Shown: positions 1 to 11,842, counted from the stretch's first letter. The stretch is 64,000 nt of DNA from Phymatolithon calcareum (GCA_977006965.1 OZ345380.1:1612001-1676000); one strand, 5' to 3'. Made by a program: numbers and translations. Notes: generated by a model from the sequence alone, not told the origin.

Positions 1-1450
1 AGTGAAGTCATATAAGGCGTTGATACAACCAAGATGGGAATACGCCAGGCTCCTGACGCCATGTATGCCGAGATTCCAGACGGCTATTGCAGAAGTTGAG
101 AAGACATTTTTCACACAAGCATTCCGTCCGATCGCGAAAACCCGTTATGTCAAACATCGTCTTCTTTGCCGAATACACAATGCCGAAAACAGGAGACTCG
201 TTCTAGCGCTCAGAATGCTGGAACAAGCCAGATCAAAGAAAAGGAGCCTTCTGGAACTGCGAAGGGATGAAAGCCACGAAGAGGAAATGCAAAGGTTGAG
301 TCGCGGCATATCGGCAATGTTGCATCACGTCTCAAGCAAGGAACTTCAGCAAAATCGTTGCGGAAGTTGCTCTTCAAAGACGAAAGAGACATCTTGAAGT
401 CCAGCAGATAGAGGAAATGCCGTACGATCTTCCCGTGTCCACCCCGGCGATTATTATGTCGCAAATTCGAGGTCTGGGATAAGAACTGTCGAGAAGACAA
501 GAAATTAGAAGCCTCAGGTGACGCCGTTTGGCGTGGTGTTTCATGTTCTCGCAACGGTAGAGTAAATTCGGAGACACTTTGATGAGCTCTGGATGGACGA
601 CACTTCATTCTCCAGCGCCCACGACCAGATTTAGAAGGGTATAAATACGAGTGCATCAGAGCACATTATTGAGCGGAAGGCAGTCGGAATAAGAATCACC
701 AAGTCTTGGTCGGCTCAGTGCTCCTTCGGGGAGCATAAGGAGAGAAGTGACTGGTGTGAGCGTCTCGCCATGTCCGGTACCCGTTTCGGGAAACCAGCGG
801 TCATTGCGGATCACGTGACTAACTAATGTGCGACAATATTCTTAAACAGCACGTGGACCTTCGCGAGGTTCTACAACGCTGAGCGCTCGAAAGATAACAA
901 ACTCTCTTTTGTTCTGAACTGTTCATTACCGTTTTGCGACATTTTAGACTCTCGAAAACACTACGCCGCTAATTTGCGGAAAAGTGGCCATTCGGTCGGT
1001 TCCCTCCAATTAACACAGCACTTGCCATATCTTCGGAAGTCTGTGGGGATTTTAGAAAAACTTAGACATAAAACAACACTTCTCGCTGACAAGTTCAGTG
1101 ATACCGTACCAATCCTCATGAACAATCTTCAGAAGTACTTCGGAAGATATCGGCCGACCCAAGAAAAGAATAATATTACTTAAAAAGCTCTCGACCAGTT
1201 ACTTTTCTTAACCATCGTCTTTTAAGACATGGAATAGACAACGCGTCAATAGAGCTGCGATCCTGAGCCTCATAAGAATCAAACCAGTGGATCCCCAACC
1301 TTTCCCCTGCTAGGGTTACGACGCTAACCCGGGTTACACGGATTTGAGTAGATTAGCGAAGCTACAAATAGCGTAGCGGCTGAAGCGCATCTCCCTTGCA
1401 GTCTCATGAGTGCTGATGAGGGCGTTTGAAAAATTCAAAAAAACTCGTGG
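1..1450 (+). mobile_element. Truncated LINE 3' end (ORF2 C-terminus plus 3' UTR)
   Basis: The left edge carries the C-terminal part of a LINE ORF2, homologous to the fuller copy at 47.6-48.35 kb. Matching peptides include LIQPRWEYA, RLLCRIHN, RRLVLALRMLE and ARSKKRSLL, then FSDTVPILMNNL near 1090-1130. The frame is open only to about 397. Between roughly 462 and 944 there is sequence absent from the 48-kb copy, and a further ~55 bp is inserted near 1020-1070, so the copy is dead and internally interrupted. Its 3' UTR (about 1285-1450) matches 13.0-13.18 kb and 48.37-48.56 kb, including the shared 'tctcatg' region, and ends in an A-rich stretch. The 5' part lies outside the window. Confidence 0.85.
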
Positions 1451-1632
1451 TACCGCCCCCAGTCGTTAGGTGACGGGGATATTCTTGCTCTTCTATACAG
1501 TCTCTTCCGCTTCAGTACCATTTGGTCTAGCTCTGTAGTCCGAAAGGACATACAGCATGCTGGAATGCGTTTTCTCGCTCTTCAAGGATCACACCCGGTG
1601 TTCACGAGTTTTTTGTTCAATTGATGTGTTTT

Positions 1633-1770
1633 TGAAGCAATTGCTTAGTTATTTATTTAAAAGCCCTCTGTAACCCTCCTAAGACTGTACGGGAGCATCT
1701 TTTCGGATCTTGTTCATTCTAGTACACAGCCTGGTCCCTAATACAAGGACTCGTCGTTCCAGTATTTGAT
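1633..1770 (-). mobile_element. LINE 3'-end fragment, NDESLY-type tail
   Basis: Read on the minus strand, this encodes the end of a LINE ORF2 (WNDESLY then stop) followed by about 110 bp of 3' UTR. It is clearly similar to the copies at 34220-34358 and 35614-35752; shared blocks include 'tcctaagactgtacggga' and 'cttgttcattctagta'. It belongs to a different LINE subfamily from the one at 43.7-48.6 kb. Apart from this fragment and the upstream UTR I see nothing coding between 1451 and 1950. Confidence 0.6.
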
Positions 1771-1951
1771 GCACTAAGGTCTTTTCTGCTCAATGCTTCA
1801 TGGCCATTGAGAATTTTCATTGTGGCGTCTTTATAGGGAGCTTTAGGGGGTGTTCTACTGTCTTCTTTGCTTATGTTCACAAAAAAATGAACGTCAAAAA
1901 TCCGCCATTTTATTAAAAAAAATGTCGCGTTGATTTTCCATACGGTTCAAC

Positions 1952-2488
1952 ATGCGCCAGAAGCGAGTTATTGCTTTCGACAATATGTCTAAGCCACTAT
2001 TGAATGGTGCTGAGGACCGCCATGTTTCAAGCGCAATATCCGCTCTCGAGGAGCTGAGCAAAAAGACTGTGGACCGATTATGGCTACTTCTTTCGCACTG
2101 TGAGCCACGAAGTATACCAAGTCTACTTCCTAACAACCATTGGCTACGAGTCACATTTAATTGCGTGCTTCGCCTAAGGATGATGGAGGGAACTTATCCA
2201 TGTATCTTACAGTATTGCCAGCGATTCCCATATGTACATGAAGTCCAGAAATGGGTACAAACGGCGCTGGCGACTACTGTAGCCCCGAAGGAAGAGAAAG
2301 GACAAGCAGAAGAAGAAATTAAAACAAACGGGTTATTGATTTCCGCCTGTGCGCTACTTCTCACAAGGTTCTCGAAGTTTCGGACAGGCAGTATCGCCAC
2401 CGAAAGTGGTGGGACACCTTGCCCCGTTCTAAGGCCACTACTTCCACCGAGGAGTAGGACCTGGTTTGTTGGTCGGGTGCGTCAATGA
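1952..2488 (+). CDS. Hypothetical 178-residue ORF, possibly TE-derived or decayed
   Basis: An ATG-initiated frame with balanced composition: a helical N-terminal half rich in Leu and Glu, then a basic, Pro-rich tail that may be out-of-frame read-through. I do not recognise a family. It sits between a LINE fragment and the armadillo-type gene. The following 500 bp contains another coding-like piece (about 2589-2755, with the peptide YTLWYRCSK, zinc-finger-like in flavour) in a different frame. A decayed transposon ORF, or an upstream exon of the next gene, are both possible. Confidence 0.25.
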   Translation: MRQKRVIAFDNMSKPLLNGAEDRHVSSAISALEELSKKTVDRLWLLLSHCEPRSIPSLLPNNHWLRVTFNCVLRLRMMEGTYPCILQYCQRFPYVHEVQKWVQTALATTVAPKEEKGQAEEEIKTNGLLISACALLLTRFSKFRTGSIATESGGTPCPVLRPLLPPRSRTWFVGRVRQ

Positions 2489-3053
2489 CCTGTTCTCACG
2501 TCGGTTTTACCGTCGTGGTTGCGGATTCGTTGAGAGTCTTGACATGGCCGTAGTTCCGCGCGCTCATTGACGGTAAGGTCGTTTGTTGAAAAAATTGCAG
2601 TCCGCTCCAGCTGAATGCAGCGAGTAGATGCGCTCTGCGTCTACGCACCCTTCGCAGCCAATACCTAACAAAGGGTGGAGGAAAATACACACTCTGGTAC
2701 AGGTGCTCTAAGACGGAATCTGGAGCACAGCAGCTTGTGAATCAAGTGAAAGTACACTCGATTGCCAAACGCTCATTGAAAATGTCAACAGCTTGAGCAA
2801 GAAGATTACAGTCCCTGTACCGCCCAGATTCTGGGCACGCACTGGTACTGTAGTGAGGGCATTTTTGACTTGCTCTACATATATGCCGCGATTTTGATAT
2901 ATTCTCAAGATGGCCCGTCTGTAAGCAATGCGCTAATGACGGACAACAAAATAAGCGTGGGCAAGTTTGAGAAATTTCCCCAGAAGCATTAGCGTCGGAT
3001 CCACAGTCGAGGAAAAGCGGGTGGTGCATCCAGACGAAGAAGCAGTTACCGTC
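2489..3053. other. Gene-poor stretch with coding-like debris
   Basis: No complete gene. A short open piece near 2589-2755 (+) looks coding. A polypyrimidine-AG (tttccccag, ending about 2980) just upstream of the armadillo frame could be a splice acceptor. The block around 2880-2925 ('tatgccgcgattttgat') recurs near 7069. Confidence 0.3.
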
Positions 3054-4487
3054 ATGACCATTGCATCGGGACGGAAGGAAGACTTTTCCGTACTTGTCGA
3101 TAGGATGACCAAGGAAGAGCTTCTGAGTACACTTTCAAAACGGGCGCCGCCGATACGTCTTGCAGGTCTGGCACATGCCGCGCTCTCGTCGAAAATTCAT
3201 AATAAGGACGAAAAGGTGCTGCGAAATGGATGCGCGATTCTGCATCGTCTTACAGTACCTTCGGGAAGCGGGGAGACTAATAATGTCCATAATATTGGTG
3301 CAAAGGACAGTCGAAACATTCGACGGTTTCTCAAATCAAATAATGGAGTACAAGTGCTTCTGAATGCATTGCAACCGCCGCGAAACAGACATGCGACTAC
3401 TCTGTCTTACGCAATGCTGGCCCTCGGAAATCTTACGGGGTGGGACCTGGATGCAAACAAGCAGTTCCGCGAAGCTGATGGCGTGGCGTTAGTTGTCAAG
3501 ATCATGGGCACACACGAGAATAACATGGGTGTTCAAGAAAAGGGCTGCTATACACTGGCATGCGTCGCTGCTGCATACTCCAGAGAACGGAAGGCCGTTT
3601 TCCGAAAATGCGAAGCTCTTGATGCCGTCATTGCCGCTTTGTCCTGCGTGATGAAGAACGGCGCACATGATGCGGTGACTAAGCAGGCGTGCGCTGCGCT
3701 TGGGACGATGTGTGCAGGCTGCCCGGAGAATGCCGCACATGCTGCAAAAGCGGGTGCCATCACATATCTAATTAATGCGTTTGAAAATTTCCGCAAATTT
3801 TCGCACACGGAGAGCGGTAAAAGGTCTGAGATGCGACTCGCTTGTAAGGCGTTAATGGATATTATGTGCAACGACGAGAATCGGAAGCTTGCAGGTAGCC
3901 AAGGTGGAGAGACCATAATTATTCGCGCCCTGCGTATCTTCAAACTTGACATACACTTTGTTGAAAAAGTACTTACCACGTTGTGTGAGTTTTGTATCGC
4001 TCTTGATGCGGCAGAGCAAGTCGTCAAGATTAGCGGAATTGATGATATAGTTGCGGCAATGGTCCAATTCCGTAGTTCGGCGAGAATACAACGTGAGGGA
4101 GCACGAATGCTCACATTACTAATCAAGGCGGCTGGAGATGAGGCACTGCGACTAATGTTGCATGCAAGTGGAGAAGAGGCACTCGTTCTGGCACTGGAGA
4201 ATTTCGGACCCGGAGCAGAGGTTCACCCCGGCGTATCAATAGAAGTTTGTACGGCACTTACGGCATTGTGCGCCGTCGAAAGTTCTGTGGAAGGTGATGT
4301 TCTCGGGAAGCGCCTGCGAAAATTGCGCTGTGACGAGATCATCAAGAATACTATTGTGTCTCAGAAGGAGAACGAGAACGTCACAGAACGCGGTAAAGAG
4401 GCACTTAAGCAACTATACAGTTTGCGCAGTTCCGCCAACCTCTGGATGGGGCTCCATGGCCGCCGTGGTGACTATTTGGTTGACTGA
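3054..4487 (+). CDS. Armadillo-repeat protein, ARMC6-like
   Basis: A 477-residue protein made almost wholly of helical repeats. Typical armadillo phrases recur: 'GVQVLLNALQ', 'AMLALGNLTG', 'CYTLACVAAA', 'ACAALGTMC', 'AGAITYLINAF', 'LACKALMDIMCNDENRK' and 'GIDDIVAAM'. The spacing of about 40-55 residues fits five to seven repeats. Overall arrangement and length resemble ARMC6-type proteins, but that is a family-level inference; such proteins are protein-binding scaffolds without an enzyme centre. No signal or membrane segment is seen, so cytosolic or nuclear. The first ATG of the frame is at 3054. The frame is open about 29 codons further up, from an acceptor-like AG near 2980, so an upstream exon cannot be excluded. 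An AT-rich stretch with 'attaaaa' near 4695 may be the polyadenylation region. Confidence 0.8.
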   Translation: MTIASGRKEDFSVLVDRMTKEELLSTLSKRAPPIRLAGLAHAALSSKIHNKDEKVLRNGCAILHRLTVPSGSGETNNVHNIGAKDSRNIRRFLKSNNGVQVLLNALQPPRNRHATTLSYAMLALGNLTGWDLDANKQFREADGVALVVKIMGTHENNMGVQEKGCYTLACVAAAYSRERKAVFRKCEALDAVIAALSCVMKNGAHDAVTKQACAALGTMCAGCPENAAHAAKAGAITYLINAFENFRKFSHTESGKRSEMRLACKALMDIMCNDENRKLAGSQGGETIIIRALRIFKLDIHFVEKVLTTLCEFCIALDAAEQVVKISGIDDIVAAMVQFRSSARIQREGARMLTLLIKAAGDEALRLMLHASGEEALVLALENFGPGAEVHPGVSIEVCTALTALCAVESSVEGDVLGKRLRKLRCDEIIKNTIVSQKENENVTERGKEALKQLYSLRSSANLWMGLHGRRGDYLVD

Positions 4488-6033
4488 AATTGTACTTTAG
4501 CTTGTGTGCCCGCCGGCCCTCTCTGCCCTCAACACTACAGTGCGCCCATTTTTCGAGACATTTCTGGAGTCCAGCCCTTGTGCTACCCCCGTTCTCTCGT
4601 TGCAATTTGTGCATAGTTTTTTGTTTTACAAAAGACATTTTTACACTCTTTCTTTACTCTATAACTTCCTCATTTCTTTTGGTTGGAGTATCGTTTTTAT
4701 TAAAACGTTGAGGTCGACTTAATGAATGTCCTATGGTTTCGATGCGCCACAGCGGCGGGAATGCCTCGGCCTTACAATGAACTATGACTTCATACTCTGT
4801 ACAGTGCTGAGCAGTCGGTTCTGGACCGCCAAAGCTCTGACAGATGGGCGTTCTTGTAGTTGCTTGCCGTTGGTGAGCACGACATGTTTTGGGCAGAGTA
4901 CCAGAGATTTTGAAAAATATATCGGCCTTTCGGCATACATGTAGCGTTTCAGCACGTTTAGGAAAACGGATAAGTTCTTCTCGAACATGACATTCAGCTA
5001 AGGACGAATGAATTAGCAAAAGAGTCTCGAGTGTAGATTGTTCAGAAGTGATGCAGCGAATAGTACTCGCAGAAACCAAGTATTGCTTGCGTTCAACCAT
5101 AGCAGCATCCACGGCAAGTTGCTATACGTTTCCCTGACATCAGAGAGATCTTACATTTTATAGATCTTCGCAGTCTTGTGAAGTTGAAGCACTACTCGAG
5201 TTAGGAGGGTGCGCATCAGGCATTTCTTAACATACAGAATTATCTGAAGAAGATGGTAATTTGATAGAATCCGATTTGCACTTCTCCACATGCCTCCGAG
5301 AGACCCAAAGAGATCGTCCGCTGATCGTGTCGCTTTTAGCTATTTTGCTTTTTCACGGTCAACGGTCTCGTCGCGTTTCCGGAGAACAATGCCGATATCC
5401 AAGTACAAAAAACGGATGAATCGCATCCAAGTGGATGCCGAAACAGAGATCGGCAAGACTAGTGGGGGTTGTGCACCGGCTGCGAGGGATGACATGAGCC
5501 CGAGGGCGATTGTCATCCCGAGAGTACGGTGCACAACACGCTTGTCAACCGGCTGAGGGGGCATAACTCCTCAAATCCGCACAGAGCTCGTGAGTTCATA
5601 TGCCTGCTCTTTTCGACATGTGGATGTAGTACGTAATGCTCAGTTTGGTCTCGAGCACTTCTGAGGGTCCATAAGTCTTCACATCGGCAATCAGTTGCAA
5701 GCGAAAGCAGATGTCTGTCCCCTTAGCCAGTTGCCAACTCCTCACATCCGTACAGCGCTGCGGCATTACTCCCTCGGAGCCAAATTATGTAGTTGACAAA
5801 CCAGAACAGTGTCTACGTTGACGCTATGGAGAAAACAACCCACGATCCTGCGGCGACCGGAGCTCTCCTAGACTAGATTATTGACTCCAAATGGTCGGAC
5901 AGTGAAGCGGAGAATGGTTCCCTCCACCCGTCAGCGTCCACCTTCGCACCTCCCAAGCCACAAGAGCCTGTGATCCCGCTGCTCCCGCGTACACGTACCC
6001 CTCAAAGCTCACTGGCGGCAGGCCGGGGCACGC
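4488..6033. other. Intergenic, no gene seen
   Basis: No convincing coding region on either strand. Short repeated blocks are present: 'caatcagttgcaag' near 5690 recurs near 7445, and 'aactcctcacatccgtacag' near 5750 has a diverged relative near 5567. The open frames here are short and overlap on both strands. Confidence 0.6.
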
Positions 6034-6345
6034 GGCATGCTTCCGCCCCGCATCCAGCGCTGAGCTCAAATCCGGTCCCAGTCTTTGCGCCGCCTGCATT
6101 CACACCGTCCGCAGAAGTCGCAGAGACACGTACGCTGAACATCACACTAGCGCCGCCTATGCACCACACAAAAGAGACGGAGCGATTCTTGGATGTTCGT
6201 GTTCCTGAGAACAGGTGCATAGGCGGCGCTAGTGTGATGTTCAGCGTACGTGTCTCTGCGACTTCTGCGGACGGTGTGAATGCAGGCGGCGCAAAGACTG
6301 GGACCGGATTTGAGCTCAGCGCTGGATGCGGGGCGGAAGCATGCC
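6034..6345. repeat. Perfect 132-bp inverted repeat with 48-bp spacer
   Basis: Arm 6034-6165 and arm 6214-6345 are exact reverse complements over 132 bp by my reading, separated by 48 bp. The arms are GC-rich compared with the flanks, and translated they look protein-like (peptide VFAPPAFTPSAEVAETRT on either strand). This is why long mirror-image open frames appear on both strands; neither is likely to be a gene. A transcript through here would fold into one long perfect hairpin. No TSD or terminal motif was recognised, so origin (inverted duplication of a gene fragment, or a MITE-like/fold-back unit) is open. Confidence 0.9.
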
Positions 6346-9170
6346 ATATTATGTCAACATTACCAACGCATTCGCGAACTGGAAACTCTTCTCTTAGTTT
6401 TCTCTCTATCTTGCGCGACGTTTCCGGAAGCACTATTAGTGTTTCATTAATAACCATCCCAATTAAGAACCCTGACACTTGCAAATGACCTCCAGATGAA
6501 TCGGTAATCTCATGTTCATCGACTTAGTTTTAATAAAAATAGATTGCAATATTGTTTACAACTCCGGTTGCCGAACACGCTCTGGTGATTGATGACCACG
6601 AAGGGAGTGATATTCAATTAAAGCAAAGTCGAGATTCGAAGCTAATTATCTGAGTGTGATTGGTGCCTGGAGGGAATAATTGGAAACCAACTTGTCTTTT
6701 CAATGAAGAATATTGATTCCCAGAGGGACCTTCTTGAGAATTCGATTTTTGCGTCCGCACTACCAGTCTGAAAAAGTCCTCAAATCCAGTCCGAAATATT
6801 TTCACTGGTAATGAGGACGCGGCATAGGTATGGCGTGGCTGATGTGCTCATCTATGGGACATTTTTTCTCATAACGATTTTTAGTTTTCGGACGTGGAAT
6901 TGCTTTTCAACCAAACTTTTCGTGATGTTCCAAGTTTTTGCTCAAAAGTGTGCAAAAACATCTGAAGCGAAAGTTTGCAAATCAACACTCAGCCACTGAA
7001 AACCTATGCCGCGTCCTGGTAACCAGTCCACGAAATAATGACTGGTAATGAGGACTTTTTTGACTGGGTCTATGCCGCGATTTTGATGAATTCTCAAGAA
7101 GGTCCCTCTCCTAGCTCTTCCTGAGAGACCAGGTGTACCCTTAGAACATACTCAGATCTGAGAGTGATTGATTCCTCGAGAGCATAATTGGAAACCAGCT
7201 TGTTTTTTCAATGAAGAAAATTGATTCCCAGCTCTTCCCGAGAGACTGGGGGCACCCTTAGAACATACTCAAAAATAGGATTTTGTCTTGCCCTATATGT
7301 CATCCCTAGGGATGAGATCAGACTCTATGTCTTCAGTGGAAATGACTTCGAAATTGCGAGGGAAACATGTGGAAAATAAGGATTTCATACTAGTGTCCTA
7401 TCAAAACTGCTATGTCACCCCTACTAGGGGATGACATAGAAGCAATCAGTTGCAAGAGAAAGCCGATGTCTACCCCCTCAGCCGGTTGACATGATGTTCC
7501 TTGTCTATGGACCATAATGAGGCCCTGATTGTCTCGCGTGTGGTTTTATCGTGAGCGATCGACTGTTCAGTGCTGCAAACATTGCCGTGCCGGAAGATGC
7601 ACCAAACAATCAGAAAAACTGGAAAAAGATATTATCGTTTATCTATGTCGGTTCCAGAACGCATTGGATGGTAAATTGTTTTCGGCGATATTCCGAATGC
7701 GAACCAGAACCTCAAGAACATGTTCCTAAAACTGCTTTCCGTATCCATATCCGGAGCTGAAGTGTGACTATGGGAAGGCCCGAAGACATAGTCCTGTATT
7801 GCTACTGCGCACAGATTGTAGCGCCTCACGGCGTGTGCGGTGTCGGAGAGACCTCGTCGAGGGAACCACCCAAATGCTGACGAATAGCCCTTGTAAAGGG
7901 CACCAAAAGAACAACATTGACCGTGTGTGCAGTCCAGAGGGTTTATCGGTAATTCCTAGAATGGTAGTGAGGTCAGCGACTACTTATCGAGTGTGGCAGA
8001 CATGTGGGATGCTGTCGAATTCAGGCTGGTGATCCAGGGCTCTCTGTGAATGTGACCCACTACTACTAAACGTAAGGGAATTTGAAATATGTGCCGTTAA
8101 GCGACGTACTAAAATAGAAGACCATCGCGGAGTCCGTTACCCAAAGACGCAGACGGCTCCACACGTGTTAGGGTGAAGGAAAAGATGGGAACGATGGTAA
8201 CCTTAGGAACAGGAGAGATTGAGCGGCTAGGTCGCCATGCGGTTGCTCGTTTCCGATGGCGCTCCCTTTATTGTGCTTAAGTAGTAATCAGCTCGAATAG
8301 CAATGTAGCAAAGGCGGGAGGAAGACCCCAGTGTTCAGGTAATCACAAGATATGAAAAAACAACACCTTGATTGGATCACGGCTTACCAGTACCTCCGGT
8401 AGGCCTCTCTTCTGCGTGGTCCTTCCGGCACCCACACGGAAGAGTCGAGTACTGGCAGGGATAGCAAAGCCCAGAAAGGGTCACTGTAATCAATATCCCT
8501 AAATGCTAGCTTAGGGACAGCGAAAGTATCGCGTCGACGTCCCTTCAGACGATCACGAGTTCTCTCGTGCTGTCTCGGCGTGCGAAAGAGCAGGGTATTT
8601 CAAGATGCAGAGCAAATGAGGCAATCCCTCCGGTATCTGAAACTTCGAGAGACAATGGAGTTTCTCTAGGGCAATGAAAGGAGAGTTAGGAAGGAAAAGT
8701 CAAAGTTTTTGAAGGGGTGGATGGGTGTGCCTCAAGACTTAAGAAGGGTAGAAACAGAAGAAATAAGAGTAGGAATTAAGATGCCATTTAACCACCAGTT
8801 GGGCAGCTAGCCTATAACATTGCTTCCGCTGAAGAAGGACTGTGACTGCTCTCGCTGCGGCCTTGGCAATAGGTGCTTGAAAGCAATTTGTTTCTAACGG
8901 AGAGAAACCCTTAAGTAAAACCCTTGAAAGAATTGAAAATGGAAGCCCTAATATAGAATCGCTGGATCTGGATACTATATGTTTCCAATTCGCGAGTTGC
9001 GTTCAACTTTCTAACATTGAGGCCTTACTGCATAGGTTCTCACTTGTTTACATGTTTATCTAGCTCCACACGAAAAAATCCTTCATCCTTTTCCTCAAGA
9101 TGAATTATGTCATGTGAGTGACTGTCACTCACTTGACATCTGTCAGTCAGACAGACAATAATCAGCTAAT
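6346..9170. other. Gene-poor repeat region
   Basis: No supported gene. About 6651-6735 and 7161-7240 are diverged direct repeats (shared 'aattggaaacca' and 'tcaatgaagaa'). 'Actggtaatgaggac' occurs near 6806 and 7039. 8.1-9.2 kb has no open frame of note and no repeat that I can pair inside the window. Confidence 0.5.
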
Positions 9171-10150
9171 GTTCCATCGTCTATGACAAGCAGTAGGTTT
9201 CAACGGTCTACACACTGGAAGATAGCAATTGAGGAACCCTTGCACGTATATTCGAAAGACTGTGAAGCTTTTAAATAAACTTCAATTGAAAACAGCAAGA
9301 CTCTGTATTGCCATGTTCGATCACGGACCAGGTCACGATGGCCACAGGTTTGGAGAGAAATCTGTCACCACTGCTCGTAGAAGAGGTACGTTGAGGTGAA
9401 GAATGGTGCGAGGCTTACACAGGAGCAGTGCTATTAGTAGTCTTGAAGGTCTGGCGCAAGGCTTCCCACTCAACTTTGTAGCACATCCGCGGAATTTCGG
9501 AAAGGGGAAGCCGATATGCAAAACACCCCCGTCTTCCACTGGAGACAAGTGCTCATGTGGTTCTTAGTATGCTCAACGTGACGACAAAAGAATCGATTGC
9601 GGTGCCAATTTCTCATCTCTTAGATGTGGGCCCCCTCCTATTGCACTGCAAAGTGGTCAGTACGAAAGAGCCCCAATTCGATGCAACACCGAAAAGGGAC
9701 ACCTATCTTACAGCCACGTACAGAATGTATATATTGCAGAAGTATATCACGCTTTGCAGTCCTCAGAAACCTGTTCTTCGAACTCAATGCCGGTGAAAGC
9801 TAATAATTTCTTTCTTTCTATATTGCAGGATATCTGAGCTAATATAGTATACGTTACTCAACATCTAAGGGGCTTCTAAGATGCTGCTGGACGGGATTCA
9901 TTCTGGGTACACGCGTAACTGCTTCCCGAGAGTACTGCGCCACACCAGTACACGGCAATATCCGTGTGCCCTTCGCGGAACGTAAGTCAATTCATTCTTG
10001 TGACAGGACTCGAACCGGCAACCTCAACATTCCTGCCTATATCATACTAAAATATGAGCTCAGGTGCGCGGGGGAAGTTATACCACTACCACAGGGGGCT
10101 TGTGCCCCTCTAATTTCCGGTGGCGTGACTTTGCAGAGCGACCTTATTCT
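9170..10150 (-). repeat. Composite tRNA-related repeat, copy a
   Basis: Read on the minus strand this ~0.95-kb block matches 55.80-56.75 kb throughout. It starts with a tRNA-like head containing a B-box-type sequence (ggttcgagtcc, about 10008-10018 in reverse complement). It continues through the shared 'tagctcagatatcctgcaa' block and finishes with a LINE-like 3' end ('gtgaagcttttaaataaact' near 9270 on the plus strand). The head resembles a SINE promoter. Short open frames inside are not genes. Confidence 0.6.
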
Positions 10151-10773
10151 TTCTTTAATGCAGGAGGCGTTAAGTTAACGCCTGAACTTACCCTAAAGCA
10201 AGTTCTCATTGTTTTAATATTTGAGTATCTCTACGAGTCTCTCTCTGCACAGAATTTCTACCCTTTTGCCATCCACTCTTACGATAAATTGCCGTCGAGA
10301 GGCAGTCCGATCAGAGCAGCGCACAATTAGGTGTTTCACTGTCTCCGTGAGGCAATACGGTATTCGCGGGGTGTGATATGCAACATCTAGCCAGTAGGTT
10401 GGAGAATCCGTTAGCTTAAAAAGGCACCGCTCATTGCAGCGAGTAAAGGATCGCATCTCAAATAAGCCACAATTGGCGAGAGCGAGTGCCGACTACCTTG
10501 CAGACCCTGAGAGTGCCTGCAATGGTTCGTGTCACGAATTATTTGGAATCCAACGCCACTGGAAGGAAGACGAACAAGAAGAGATGAAGATCTTTATTTA
10601 AAAGCTGTAAACGCGTTTACAGACGCATGGGGAAACTTTGCGGGTCAATAGGATATGGGTATGGTCTGCTTTAATGCTCACAATCTTGCGGGGTACGAAT
10701 ACCTACCTAATCGGGCCTCGAGGGGGAAAAATATTCCACTGTAGTATGTCACACGGCGTCCGCTGGTTGTCAA

Positions 10774-10974
10774 TCAGGGGGCTTCATTTGGCAAACAGGG
10801 TTCAGTTACAGCCACAGTCTTGACGGCTTGAAACATAGCAAGGACTTCATCTAGTGCTCTCTTTGTGAATGCACTCTCCTCCGGAGATAGTTTTACTTTC
10901 GACAGTACTGTCTTGATATCTTGGATAGCATCTTTGCTAATTTTTCCTCTCTGTGTGTGCTTGGAGTTGCTCAT
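10774..10974 (-). pseudogene. Repeated C-terminal ORF fragment (KTVLSKV family)
   Basis: A 66-residue ATG-initiated frame with the phrases KTVLSKVKLSPEESAF, TKRALDEVLAMFQAVK and CLPNEAP. Nearly the same peptide is found at 55.27-55.47 kb on the plus strand, there broken by a short internal insertion. Two dispersed copies next to LINE and fold-back debris suggest the C-terminus of a mobile-element or multicopy protein. No known domain is recognised. Confidence 0.5.
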
Positions 10975-11404
10975 GAGTCGCTACTGGAAAGGGAGCCGGT
11001 TCGCCTAGGAAAATGGTACCCTCACAAGTAACACCCGCGTCTGAGAAGAAGGTTTCGATTGTATGAGCCGGCTTCTCAGGATTGTCTGCTGCTCATCATC
11101 TGACATTGGAAGGATACAACGACACTCCAATTACTGAGTTGGCGGCATTGCATCATCTCTAAAGTACAAGAATGTCACTCACGACGTCGCCACATACGCC
11201 ATGACCGAGTTGTACTGGCTTTCTTCGCGAAACGATGGCTGGTGTTTCCGCCCAAACCGCCGTCGAACTATACAAAGCTTCAAATTCTCACTTCCGCCAT
11301 GACGGACATCCTACGGCAGAAGGGGCTCGATCTCTTAATACCGCTCTGCGAATTCGATCGAACTCCAAGCATACGAACCCACAGACAACACCCCAGCTCT
11401 CTAT

Positions 11405-11842
11405 GTGATGTCATGGAATCACCCAATTGTTTTGCTTCCGGTATGTAGGAACCTTTTTTCATGGGACAAGTACACGCCATTCCCAGCGCATGGTAACCTT
11501 CTCACCGAAAACCTAGTGAACCATGTCACCATCCGCTTCGGACGTGATGTTCGCGGTGTCGTCCGTGAGCATTCTACTGCAGTTGTTTTGATTGATGGTG
11601 CGCAGCCGCAGCAGTCCGACAAGGTCATCATTTCCATCAAGCTTCGACAGAAATGCAGCGACGGTTTCATTGTATTGCCAGTTACAATGGCGGAGAGAAG
11701 CATCACCAAGGCTGTGGAGTCCACTGGGATCTATAGTGCTCTTTTTGAGGGACCGAGGGATGCCGTCATTGGTGTTGACAGATTCAAACAGTTCGACGGA
11801 AACTCTATTTCGAAGAGTGGCATTCACGAACTTTTTTTGTGA
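11405..11842 (+). pseudogene. Element-encoded ORF A, copy I (broken)
   Basis: The open part runs parallel to the intact copy II ORF at 53357-54127 (minus). Shared phrases include MSWNHPIVLLP, NLFSWDKY, RDVRGV and STAVVLID, then SISKSG. The first ~55 codons are present from about 11233 but in another frame, and the frame after 11842 also shifts, so this copy cannot encode the full protein. Function unknown. Confidence 0.6.

Noticed and set aside
5970-6488. Long overlapping frames on both strands (172 and 160 codons)
   Set aside because: They mirror each other because they run through the perfect inverted repeat; no domain or independent support.
9960-10060. A genuine tRNA gene suggested by 'actcgaaccggcaacctc'
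   Set aside because: Only the T-arm/B-box part fits. There is no acceptor stem or anticodon arm, and the block is part of a multi-copy repeat; treated as SINE-like.
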